Source: Bacteroidales bacterium
Lineage (GTDB): Bacteria > Bacteroidota > Bacteroidia > Bacteroidales > UBA12077
NCBI GenBank assembly: GCA_030668615.1
Contig: DAOUTQ010000007.1
Coordinates: 1 to 41,929, forward strand
Direction: 5' to 3'
DNA: 41,929 nt
The notes beneath the pieces are model-generated. The model was not told the DNA's origin and made no database searches. It saw only the letters and a list, made by a program, of their open reading frames with translations. Position numbers and translations under genes: made by a program. Numbering within the stretch: position 1 is the stretch's first letter; the number at the start of each line of letters is the position of its first letter. This document shows, piece after piece, positions 1-8,031 of this stretch.

Positions 1-279
1 AGATTTAACTGTTTTGTTTATATCAAGGATTATTTCAGAATTGTTCAAGTAATTCTCGAGGTAGGAATTTATTTCATTCTGAAGCTTTATACTGTCCGTA
101 TTTTCTTTTAATAATCTTTTGTTATAATTAAACATTTTATTAAGTTTCTCAGAACGTTTTTCTGTTACAGGTTCATTTAGCATTTCCCTTATTATTTTCT
201 CGTTATTGTGAATAAGACTCAGATTAGATTTTATTCGCAACTTTAGAGAATCAATAGTTTCGCGTAATAATTTAATCAT
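1..279 (-). CDS. Partial hypothetical helical protein (3' end outside window)
   Basis: An open frame runs without a stop from an ATG at 279 down to the window edge, giving the first 93 residues (begins MIKLLRETIDSLKLRIKSNL). It is rich in Leu, Lys, Glu, Asn and Ile, with no signal peptide or membrane segment, and looks mostly alpha-helical, possibly coiled coil. It lies downstream of the permease gene on the same strand, 102 bases away, so it could be co-transcribed. I do not recognise a family. The true length is unknown because the 3' end is cut. Confidence 0.55.
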   Translation of the reverse strand, partial: MIKLLRETIDSLKLRIKSNLSLIHNNEKIIREMLNEPVTEKRSEKLNKMFNYNKRLLKENTDSIKLQNEINSYLENYLNNSEIILDINKTVKS

Positions 280-381
280 AACTCTATAAATTAGTTTGTT
301 GCCTCTTGTAAAACAATACTATAGCATTTATTGTTTATCGTGTTTTGACAAACGTCAGAAATTAATAGATAAAAAGATTAA

Positions 382-1608
382 TTAAGAAATACTTTTGGTG
401 TCGAAAGCATCACGTAGCCCACTGCCAACCAAAGTAAAACAAAGAACCATAAGAGTAATTGCAATTCCGGGTAAAATTGCCAGATAAGCTTTATCCATAA
501 TAATATAACCATAATGTTCCTTAATCATGGTTCCCCACGAAGGTACGGGAGGCTGAACACCAATTCCCAGAAAACTTAATCCAGCTTCGAGAAGTATTGC
601 TGTAGCAAAATTAGCTGCTGAAATTATTATTACAGGATTCATAGCATTTGGCAGAATATGCTTGAAAATAATTCTGGAATTATTATATCCAAGAGCTCTT
701 GCTGCTTCAACGTATTCTTTTTCACGAATACTTAAAACTTGTCCGCGAACAACTCTGGCAACTTCAACCCACATTGTAAGTCCAACAGCAATAAATATTT
801 GCCAGAATCCTTTTCCAATAACTAATGTAATAGCAATTACCATTAACAAAGTTGGAATTGACCAAATTACATTTATTAACCACATAATAATATCATCAAC
901 ATATCCTTTAAAATAACCAGCAATTGCTCCAAGGGTAATACCAATTAATAGAGATATTATTACCGAAATAAATCCAACCGATAGTGAGATTCTGGTTCCG
1001 ATTAATAATCTACTAAGCAAATCTCTGCCAAATCTGTCTGTTCCAAACAAGAATCGTTTTGTTGTGATATGATCCTCAGTAACAATATCTTGCGCTTCAG
1101 TCAAGGCTAATTCAGATGTTTTACCACTTAGTTTTGTGTAATAAAAAGTGTTGTTTTCAAAAATAATATCTGAGTCATATTTTATTTTGGCAATAACATC
1201 AATAGGGTTTAGCTCCTTGTAAAAAGCTTCTTCATTTTCTATATCATTGAATTCTTCGATTATAAGTTTTTCATTTTCGAAATGATAATTATTTATTGGG
1301 ATATATGTGAACTCATCTTTTGCACCATATATCATTTTTTGAAATAATCCGGTATTTTGAGTTTGTTCATTTCTTTGAACTTTTAAAAAAGTGCACTTAA
1401 AACCTGGTTTTTTTACTGAGATTTCAAGAATTTGATTGTTTGCAAAGCTTGTTTTATCGGGTGTAATTAAATAACCTAACATGCCAATAAAAAGAGCAGA
1501 TATTATAATATATAAGGCAAAGAGAGAAATTTTATTCTTTTTAAATTTCTGCCATGCAAGATAATTTAATGATGAAGATTCTTTCTTATTTCGGTTTTTG
1601 AATTTCAT
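382..1608 (-). CDS. OppC/DppC-type ABC transporter permease
   Basis: This is the inner-membrane permease subunit of a peptide/nickel-type ABC importer. One helix at about residues 27-48 is followed by an extracytoplasmic segment of about 135 residues, then the OppC hallmark FGTDRFGRDLLSR (188-200), further helices, and the EAA coupling loop (about 301-320, EAARALG...HILPN) that contacts the ATPase. The open frame extends upstream only through a TTG at 1659 inside the glycosyltransferase gene, so I chose the ATG at 1608 (408 residues). The segment between the first helix and FGTD is longer than in classical OppC. No partner permease, binding protein or ATPase is visible nearby, so the rest of the transporter must be elsewhere. 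It follows the glycosyltransferase gene by 22 bases, probably in one operon. Confidence 0.9.
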   Translation of the reverse strand: MKFKNRNKKESSSLNYLAWQKFKKNKISLFALYIIISALFIGMLGYLITPDKTSFANNQILEISVKKPGFKCTFLKVQRNEQTQNTGLFQKMIYGAKDEFTYIPINNYHFENEKLIIEEFNDIENEEAFYKELNPIDVIAKIKYDSDIIFENNTFYYTKLSGKTSELALTEAQDIVTEDHITTKRFLFGTDRFGRDLLSRLLIGTRISLSVGFISVIISLLIGITLGAIAGYFKGYVDDIIMWLINVIWSIPTLLMVIAITLVIGKGFWQIFIAVGLTMWVEVARVVRGQVLSIREKEYVEAARALGYNNSRIIFKHILPNAMNPVIIISAANFATAILLEAGLSFLGIGVQPPVPSWGTMIKEHYGYIIMDKAYLAILPGIAITLMVLCFTLVGSGLRDAFDTKSIS

Positions 1609-1630
1609 ATCAGATTCAAATTTATCCAAA

Positions 1631-2749
1631 TTATTTATACAATCTGCTTTTCCACACAAATTTACCTGTTAATCCTAAAAATGCAGTAATAACTATATAA
1701 AACGGATAAATTAATTGCAAAACAGGAAACAAAAGAATCAAATAAGTTTGTTTAAAGAACTTTATTGTTGGAATAAGAATGAGCAAATCGGCAAATGATT
1801 TAATGAGAAATACAATTAGTGTAATTTTTAAAAATTCAGGAGTAAATAAACCAAATACAAAACTTGAAACAAGCAAAAGGTTTATGAATGTCACAATAAG
1901 GGCAGTAAAAACTATATCAAAATCGCGATAAGCCTTACTTTTTGATGTCCATCGAGCACGCTGATTTATAAATTCCCTGAATGTTTGAGCCGGGTTTGTA
2001 TAAACGATTGCCTTTTTTGATTTTACAAAATGAATACTTCTTTTATCAATTGATTTAGCGTGGAGTAACATAAACATATCATCACCTGATGCAAATTCAT
2101 TTTTTGTATTGCAACTTTCGTAAAGAGTTTTCTCAAAAAGCAGATTTGCACCATTATTCATTATAGGTTTGTGAATTCCGATTGCTCCGGCTCCCGAACC
2201 TATCAAACTTAAAAATTCAAGATTCTGAAGTTTAGAAAAGAGACTTTTAGAATTTTTAAAAGTAACCGGTCCGCACAGCATTTTAGGCTGATGTTTTATA
2301 TAATAATTTAACATTGTTTTTAGCCAATCGGGCTCTGCAGTACAATCAGCATCAGTTGTAATTATTAAATCCGATATGGAATTTGAAATACCCAATCGGA
2401 TTGCTTCTTTTTTCCCTGTTTTATTATCAGGCAATTTAAATAGTGTAATAAAACTATATATAGCAGTATACTTTTCAATAATATTTATCGAATTGTCAGA
2501 AGAATGATCGTCAACTATAATTATCTCTGTTTGATTCTTAGGATAACCCTGATTTAACATCGAATCAAAAAGTGCTGAGATGTTTTCTTCTTCGTTTCTA
2601 CAGGCAATAACAATGCTTACAGGAACAGCTTCTTTTGCTTTTGTTTCCGAAGGAGCATGGAGTTTTCTCCACCCAATTGTAAACAAGAGAATTAAAATAA
2701 GATAAACTATAGAAATTAAAAATATAATATATTCAATAAGCATAGACAT
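1631..2749 (-). CDS. Membrane glycosyltransferase, GT2 family
   Basis: The protein (372 residues) has an N-terminal membrane helix, a GT-A catalytic domain and two or three C-terminal helices, the layout of processive or polyisoprenyl-linked GT2 enzymes. Visible motifs are the nucleotide-binding start VSIVIACRNEEENIS, the Asp pair IIIVDDHSSDNS, the DxD-like TTDADC and the acceptor-site QRARW. It probably transfers a sugar to a lipid or cell-envelope glycan; the substrate cannot be told. The open frame can be extended to a TTG at 2752, but the ATG at 2749 (or 2743) is better. A TACTTTTG -7 box (2750-2757) abuts the start, implying an extremely short leader. It is divergent from the Memo gene and leads an operon with the permease. 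Confidence 0.88.
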   Translation of the reverse strand: MSMLIEYIIFLISIVYLILILLFTIGWRKLHAPSETKAKEAVPVSIVIACRNEEENISALFDSMLNQGYPKNQTEIIIVDDHSSDNSINIIEKYTAIYSFITLFKLPDNKTGKKEAIRLGISNSISDLIITTDADCTAEPDWLKTMLNYYIKHQPKMLCGPVTFKNSKSLFSKLQNLEFLSLIGSGAGAIGIHKPIMNNGANLLFEKTLYESCNTKNEFASGDDMFMLLHAKSIDKRSIHFVKSKKAIVYTNPAQTFREFINQRARWTSKSKAYRDFDIVFTALIVTFINLLLVSSFVFGLFTPEFLKITLIVFLIKSFADLLILIPTIKFFKQTYLILLFPVLQLIYPFYIVITAFLGLTGKFVWKSRLYK

Positions 2750-2781
2750 CAAAAGTAAGAAATATATAATTTATTGCCTTG

Positions 2782-2812
2782 TTGACTATGGCAATCAATT
2801 TTTATAACTTAG
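2782..2812 (+). promoter_or_regulatory. Probable promoter of the AmmeMemoRadiSam locus
   Basis: A TTG (2782-2784) is followed after 20 bases by TAACTTAG (2805-2812), one mismatch from the Bacteroidota -7 consensus TAnnTTTG. It sits 15 bases before the Memo-AMMECR1 ATG. Inferred from pattern only. Confidence 0.4.
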
Positions 2813-2827
2813 CTTAAAACAATTAGC

Positions 2828-4342
2828 ATGAAGAAATCACCAAGGTTTTCTTATTTGTTATTGATAATTATATTCACAGCATTATCTGTTGAATGTAGCT
2901 CACAATCAACAGATTGCATTGACCGTAATCCTGTGGTGGCTGGTTCTTTTTATCCTGAAAATCCTGTACAATTAAAAGGATATTTGGAAAGTTTATTTGC
3001 TCAAAGCGAATTTATTAAAACATATAATGATGTTTTGGCTGTGTTAGTTCCTCATGCAGGTTATGTTTATTCTGGGAAAGTTGCAGCCTCGGGTTATAAT
3101 CAAATTGACCCTGATAAAGAGTATGACAATATTTTTATTATAGCTACAAGTCACCGAAAGGTTTTTAAAGGAGCTTCTATTTATAATCGGGGCGATTATA
3201 ATACACCTCTTGGAAAAGTAAAAGTAAATAGAGAGCTGGCGACGAAGCTTATTAATGAAAATGAGATATTTGTTTTTGATCCAGAAGCACATTCCGATGA
3301 GCATAGTCTTGAGGTTCAATTGCCTTTTCTGCAGCATAAAATGAATAAGGATTTTCAGATTATTCCGATTGTTACTGGAGCACAAACTTTAGGTGAAATT
3401 AAAGAAATTTCGGAAGTGTTAAAGCCTTATTTTAATAATAAAAATCTATTTATAATTAGCACTGATTTTTCTCATTATCCAAATTACGAAAATGCGATTG
3501 TTGCAGATAAAACAACAGCAGATGCAATACTTTCAAATTCTGTTGTAAATGTAATTAACGCAATTAATTATAATGGATCTGCTAATTATGAAAATTTAGT
3601 TACAAGTCTTTGTGGTTGGCCAGCAGTACTTACATTGCTCAATATCACAGAAAAAGACCCGGGTATACAGACCGTTCATATCGATTACCAGAATTCAGGT
3701 GATGTTTCTGAAGATAAGAGTCGGGTTGTAGGTTATCATTCAATTGTTTTTGCAAAGAAAAAAGAACAAAATATGTCAAAAAATCAATTTATTCTAACCG
3801 ATTCTGAAAAGGAAAACTTATTGCAAATTGCCAGAACAACAATCAAGGAATATCTTGAGAAGGGAAAAATTCCGGTGGTTAATAATTCTTTATTAACAAA
3901 AGCAATAGAAACAAAATGCGGTGCATTTGTTACTTTGCATAAAAATGGTCAGTTGCGGGGTTGCATAGGACGTTTTGTAGCCGACGAACCCTTATATTCT
4001 ATTGTTCAGAAAATGGCGGTAGCTGCGGCAACAGAAGATAATCGGTTTCCAGTTGTAAAAAAAGAAGAGCTTGCTGAAATTGATTTGGAAATATCAGTTC
4101 TTACACCTCTCGAAAAGATTGAATCTATTGATGAAATTGAAATGGGAAGACATGGGATTTATATTAAAAAGGGTTTTTCTACAGGAACATTTCTTCCTCA
4201 GGTTGCACTGGAAACAGGATGGACTAAAGAAGAATTTTTGGGTTATTGCTCCAAAAACAAAGTAGGTTTAGGCTGGGATGGATGGAAAGAAGCCGATATT
4301 TATATTTATGAAGCCTTAATATTCGCTGAAAAAGATGATTAA
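2828..4342 (+). CDS. AmmeMemoRadiSam system protein B-A fusion (Memo + AMMECR1)
   Basis: Two domains are fused in 504 residues. Residues about 33-310 are a Memo domain (extradiol-dioxygenase-like fold) with NPVVAGSFYP, VPHAGYVYSG (H76), TSHRK (H109), HSDEHSLEVQLP and STDFSHYPN, the conserved His-rich pocket of the family. Residues about 325-502 are an AMMECR1 domain with its invariant LRGCIG. The N-terminus has a hydrophobic helix (about 8-21) followed by a Cys at 23, so the protein is probably exported or membrane-tethered; the lipobox (SVE-C) is poor, so lipidation is uncertain. Separate A and B proteins are typical; the fusion, and the radical SAM gene downstream, identify the AmmeMemoRadiSam system. 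The system's reaction is not known to me. It starts the plus-strand cluster; the next gene begins 12 bases after its stop. Confidence 0.93.
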   Translation: MKKSPRFSYLLLIIIFTALSVECSSQSTDCIDRNPVVAGSFYPENPVQLKGYLESLFAQSEFIKTYNDVLAVLVPHAGYVYSGKVAASGYNQIDPDKEYDNIFIIATSHRKVFKGASIYNRGDYNTPLGKVKVNRELATKLINENEIFVFDPEAHSDEHSLEVQLPFLQHKMNKDFQIIPIVTGAQTLGEIKEISEVLKPYFNNKNLFIISTDFSHYPNYENAIVADKTTADAILSNSVVNVINAINYNGSANYENLVTSLCGWPAVLTLLNITEKDPGIQTVHIDYQNSGDVSEDKSRVVGYHSIVFAKKKEQNMSKNQFILTDSEKENLLQIARTTIKEYLEKGKIPVVNNSLLTKAIETKCGAFVTLHKNGQLRGCIGRFVADEPLYSIVQKMAVAAATEDNRFPVVKKEELAEIDLEISVLTPLEKIESIDEIEMGRHGIYIKKGFSTGTFLPQVALETGWTKEEFLGYCSKNKVGLGWDGWKEADIYIYEALIFAEKDD

Positions 4343-4354
4343 AATAGAATTAGT

Positions 4355-4684
4355 ATGACAACGTATGGTTTTTTGCCAATAGCTGGAATTGCTTTAATAT
4401 TTTATACACTTAGTTATTTTCTTACCAAAACTAAATACCTCAAATTTCTGACTCATCGCAGAATATGGAATTTACTTTTATTAGTATCATTTATTGTTGC
4501 CGGAACAATTGGTGTTTTTATGGCATTTGTATATAGTTTTGAATTGAATATAGAAATTTCTTATGCATTATTACAAATTCATGTTGGTTTTGGGATAGCC
4601 TGGTTTATTATTGCTTTTTTTCATCTTTTGTGGCATTTAACATATTTTAAAAAAGCAATTAAAGTATTGTTTACATCAAGCTGA
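4355..4684 (+). CDS. Small three-helix membrane protein with heme-ligand-like histidines
   Basis: The 109-residue protein has three hydrophobic helices (about 5-22, 37-60, 70-97). Histidines lie at H34 (start of helix 2), H76 and H90/H94 (helix 3). H76 and H90 are 14 residues apart, the spacing seen between heme ligands in one helix of b-type cytochromes, so heme binding is possible but unproven. I cannot assign a family with certainty; DUF4405- or cytochrome-b-like small proteins are the nearest resemblance. It is tightly packed between the Memo-AMMECR1 fusion (12 bases) and the spermidine-synthase-like gene (9 bases), which argues for a role in the same pathway, perhaps electron transfer. 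Confidence 0.7.
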   Translation: MTTYGFLPIAGIALIFYTLSYFLTKTKYLKFLTHRRIWNLLLLVSFIVAGTIGVFMAFVYSFELNIEISYALLQIHVGFGIAWFIIAFFHLLWHLTYFKKAIKVLFTSS

Positions 4685-4693
4685 AGGTAATTT

Positions 4694-6826
4694 ATGAATA
4701 TATATAATAATATAAAAATGGTTAAGCCTGGTATTATTTTACTGGGTTTTATTGCTATAGTTACTCAGATAATTATTCTGCGAGAATTTCTTACTTTATT
4801 TAATGGTAACGAATTGGTTATTGGAATTATTCTTGCCAATTGGATGTTGCTTACAGGATTAGGATCATATATTGGAAGATTTCAGCTTAGAAAAATTAGT
4901 AGAGTAAGATGGATATTAATCTTTTCAGGATTTTTAGCATTCTTACCAAGCATAACTGTTTTAGGGTTGCATTTCTTTTGGCATACATTTTTCCCTGCAG
5001 GAATGATGGCAGGGATCATTCATGTATTTTACTATTCATTATTCATTCTTAGTCCTTTTTGTATAATCTCAGGGATATTGTTTACGCTGTTTGCAAAGGA
5101 AGAATCACTAAGAACAGGATTAAACAGAATTGGTGATGTTTATGCATGGGAATCTTTAGGAAGTTTAATAGGAGGTATTGTTTTAAATTTCTTTCTGATT
5201 TGGGTTTTCTCTACTTTTCAGAGCTTATTTATACTTATGATTTTGGTTGCTTTAATTATTGTTTTCCTTAGCATTAGATCAAAGCACTATTTAATTTCCG
5301 GAGTTATTGTGTTTGCAACCTTAATTTTTAGTTTTCTGTTTCTAAGAAATAATTTGGATCAGGAAATTCGAAAATTAGCATTTCAAGGACAAACGATTAC
5401 ATATAGTAGCGATTCTCCTTTCGGAATTTTTGTTATTACACAACAAGAAGAACAAGTTAATTATTACGAAAACAATATTTTAATTGAAGCATCGGGCGAT
5501 ATTATTTCAAAGGAAGAATCTGTTCATTTTACAATGGTTCAGCACCAAAATCCAAAAAAAATATTGGTTTTATCGGGAATTATTTCAGGAATAATAGATG
5601 AAGTTAGTGAGTATCCTGTAAATGAAATTGATTATGTAGAAGTAAATCCTGAAATTATAAAACTGACGAATACAAACCTGAATCCGGATTCTAAAATCAA
5701 ACTTAATATAATAGAAAAGGATGCGTTAAGATTTTTGAAACATAATGAAAAAAAGTATGATGTTGTATTGATTAATCTTCCTGAGCCTTCAACTATTCAA
5801 CTCAATAGATATTATACTTTGGAGTTTTTTCAATTGCTGAAAAAGAACCTGAACGAAGATGCAGTTGTTTCTCTATCTGTCTCATCCAGTGGAAATTATA
5901 TGAATAACGAAGCAAAAAAAATGATATCAATAATATACTCAACTTTAAAATCAGAATTTAATAATGTACTTATTTTGCCAGCCGGCAAAGATTATTTATT
6001 AGCATCAAATGAGAAATTATCGTATAAGATTGCTGAAAAAATTGAACAAAAAAACATACCAACCAAATATGTAAATTCCTTTTATTTTGATGATGAACTT
6101 TTACTATCTCGCAGCAAACAAATTATGGAACAAATTGATCTTAATGTTCCTTTAAATAAAGATTTTAGTCCAGTATTTTATCAAAGTCAGATAAAGCTTT
6201 GGATGAGCCATTTTAATATTCGATACTGGATTCCTGCATTGTTAATATTGCTTTTCTCAGGATTCTTTTTCTTTAAAGCAGGAATAATATATAAAGGTGT
6301 TTTTGCAGCTGGTTTTGCCGGAACCACAATTGAAATTGTTCTTTTATTGGCTTTTCAGGTAATTTTTGGATATATATATGCTGTAGCAGGAATTATTATT
6401 ATGATATTTATGGGAGGTTTAGCATTTGGTTCTTATTATGCTACGAGGTATTTTAAAGATATTGAAAAAAAGCTTTTTAGCAGGCTTCAGTTTGGGATTT
6501 CAATATTTGCATTTGCACTTCCAGTTTTATTTATTCTTTTTAAAAGTGTTGAAATGCACGATGGGTTAATTTTGGTTATATTTGTAATCTTACTTTCGGT
6601 TATTTCATTTTTAACAGGTGCAATATTCTCTGTAGCCAGTAAAATTTCAAAAAGTGAATACGGAATAATTGCTTCAAATGCATATAGTTTAGATTTGTTA
6701 GGAGCAGCAACCGGAGCATTGTTATTCACTATATACTTAATTCCTTTGCTGGGTTTTGGATGGTCGGTAATATTTATAGGCCTATTTAATTTTCTAATTG
6801 CAATACTTATTGGTTTAAAACAGTAA
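4694..6826 (+). CDS. Polytopic membrane protein with a degenerate spermidine-synthase-like domain
   Basis: The 710-residue protein has about seven N-terminal helices (10-220), a soluble Rossmann methyltransferase/aminopropyltransferase domain (about 225-470), and about seven C-terminal helices (505-708). This is the fused MFS/spermidine-synthase architecture. The soluble domain aligns with spermidine synthase at ILVLSGIISG (290-299), DYVEVNPE (313-320), KDALRF (342-347) and YDVVLINLPEP (355-365). The glycine-rich GGGDGG loop is replaced by SGIISG. The catalytic Asp of the VDxxDP motif is replaced by Asn361, and the second Asp by Glu364. E316 and D343 of the nucleoside pocket remain. It may bind SAM-like ligands without aminopropyl transfer. 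It is the third gene of the AmmeMemoRadiSam cluster. Confidence 0.85.
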   Translation: MNIYNNIKMVKPGIILLGFIAIVTQIIILREFLTLFNGNELVIGIILANWMLLTGLGSYIGRFQLRKISRVRWILIFSGFLAFLPSITVLGLHFFWHTFFPAGMMAGIIHVFYYSLFILSPFCIISGILFTLFAKEESLRTGLNRIGDVYAWESLGSLIGGIVLNFFLIWVFSTFQSLFILMILVALIIVFLSIRSKHYLISGVIVFATLIFSFLFLRNNLDQEIRKLAFQGQTITYSSDSPFGIFVITQQEEQVNYYENNILIEASGDIISKEESVHFTMVQHQNPKKILVLSGIISGIIDEVSEYPVNEIDYVEVNPEIIKLTNTNLNPDSKIKLNIIEKDALRFLKHNEKKYDVVLINLPEPSTIQLNRYYTLEFFQLLKKNLNEDAVVSLSVSSSGNYMNNEAKKMISIIYSTLKSEFNNVLILPAGKDYLLASNEKLSYKIAEKIEQKNIPTKYVNSFYFDDELLLSRSKQIMEQIDLNVPLNKDFSPVFYQSQIKLWMSHFNIRYWIPALLILLFSGFFFFKAGIIYKGVFAAGFAGTTIEIVLLLAFQVIFGYIYAVAGIIIMIFMGGLAFGSYYATRYFKDIEKKLFSRLQFGISIFAFALPVLFILFKSVEMHDGLILVIFVILLSVISFLTGAIFSVASKISKSEYGIIASNAYSLDLLGAATGALLFTIYLIPLLGFGWSVIFIGLFNFLIAILIGLKQ

Positions 6827-6881
6827 TATAATTTTGATTAAAAACTTGATATTGTGTTGATTCCTTTATTATTTTGTGGTT

Positions 6882-8018
6882 ATGAGCAGAAAAATAAATA
6901 AACGTGAATTTCTAAAATATGCATTTTTAGGCTCCTGTGTTTGTTCGTTGGGAGCAGGGAAGGTTCATGCGTTTACAAAATCATTTTCTGCTAATGATGA
7001 ACTTTGGAAATGGAGCAAATTATCAAAATATTATATTGAAACACCACGCGGAGTAAAATGTCTTATTTGTCCAAACGAGTGTACTCTAAAAGAAGGCGAA
7101 GTTGGTGATTGTAGATCGCGAGTGAATTATCAGAATAAAATATATTCTATTGGTTACGGTAATCCATGTTCATTGCATGTTGATCCAATTGAAAAAAAAC
7201 CACTATATCATTTCTTGCCCGAAAGTAAAACTTTTTCTCTTGCTGTTGCAGGTTGTAATTTGGCATGTTTGAATTGTCAGAACTGGCAAATCTCGCAGGT
7301 GAGTCCTAAAGAAACACGTAACTATGACTTAATGCCACTCGAAGTTTATAAACAGGCAAACTATTACGAATGCAAATCAATAGCTTATACTTATTCTGAA
7401 CCAATTGCATTTTATGAGTATTTTTTAGATTCTTCTAAAATTGCACACGAACATGGAATTAAAAATGTGATGGTTTCAGCAGGATATATAAAAGAGAAAC
7501 CTTTGCGCGAAGTAGCAAAATATGTTGATGCAGCTAATATCGATCTTAAAAGTTTCGATGATGACATTTACGCAAGACTTAACGGAGGATCACTTCAACC
7601 GATTCTGGAAACATTAAAGATTTTAAAGGAAGAAGGTGTTTGGTTAGAGATTACCAACCTGATTGTTCCCGAGTGGACCGATAATTTGGATATGATTAAA
7701 CGTATGTGTGACTGGTTATATAAGAATGGTTTCGAAAATACTCCTTTACATTTTAGTAGATTTACTCCTATGTATAAACTAAATCATTTACCTACAACTC
7801 CGGTAAGTGTTTTAAATAATGCAAGAGAAATTGCTCAAAATGCAGGTTTAAACTATGTGTATATCGGTAATGTTCCTGGTTCTAATGCACAAAATACCAT
7901 TTGCCCAAAATGCAAGAAAGTAGTAATAGAACGAAAAGGATATCGTATTCTTCAAAATAATATTGAAAACGGGAAGTGTAAAAGTTGCAATGAGCCTATT
8001 GCTGGAGTTTGGGAATAA
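6882..8018 (+). CDS. AmmeMemoRadiSam system radical SAM enzyme
   Basis: A 378-residue radical SAM protein with the [4Fe-4S] motif CNLACLNC (C125, C129, C132). Before it lies a PflA-activase-like Cys cluster CLICPNEC...C (C60, C63, C67, C77). After it is a C-terminal zinc-ribbon-like pair CPKC/CKSC (C341, C344, C366, C369). The N-terminus NKREFLKYAFLGSCVCSLGAG resembles a Tat signal with KR in place of RR, which is unexpected for an enzyme that needs SAM and a reductant. The frame opens at a GTG at 6876 (two residues longer); I chose the ATG at 6882. It completes the cluster with Memo, AMMECR1 and two membrane proteins. Family membership is clear; the substrate and reaction are unknown. Confidence 0.93.
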   Translation: MSRKINKREFLKYAFLGSCVCSLGAGKVHAFTKSFSANDELWKWSKLSKYYIETPRGVKCLICPNECTLKEGEVGDCRSRVNYQNKIYSIGYGNPCSLHVDPIEKKPLYHFLPESKTFSLAVAGCNLACLNCQNWQISQVSPKETRNYDLMPLEVYKQANYYECKSIAYTYSEPIAFYEYFLDSSKIAHEHGIKNVMVSAGYIKEKPLREVAKYVDAANIDLKSFDDDIYARLNGGSLQPILETLKILKEEGVWLEITNLIVPEWTDNLDMIKRMCDWLYKNGFENTPLHFSRFTPMYKLNHLPTTPVSVLNNAREIAQNAGLNYVYIGNVPGSNAQNTICPKCKKVVIERKGYRILQNNIENGKCKSCNEPIAGVWE

Positions 8019-8031
8019 TCTATACAGGAAT

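Noticed and set aside
3044..3385. 113-codon open frame opposite the Memo domain
   Set aside because: Antisense to conserved Memo motifs, with composition of a translated reverse complement.
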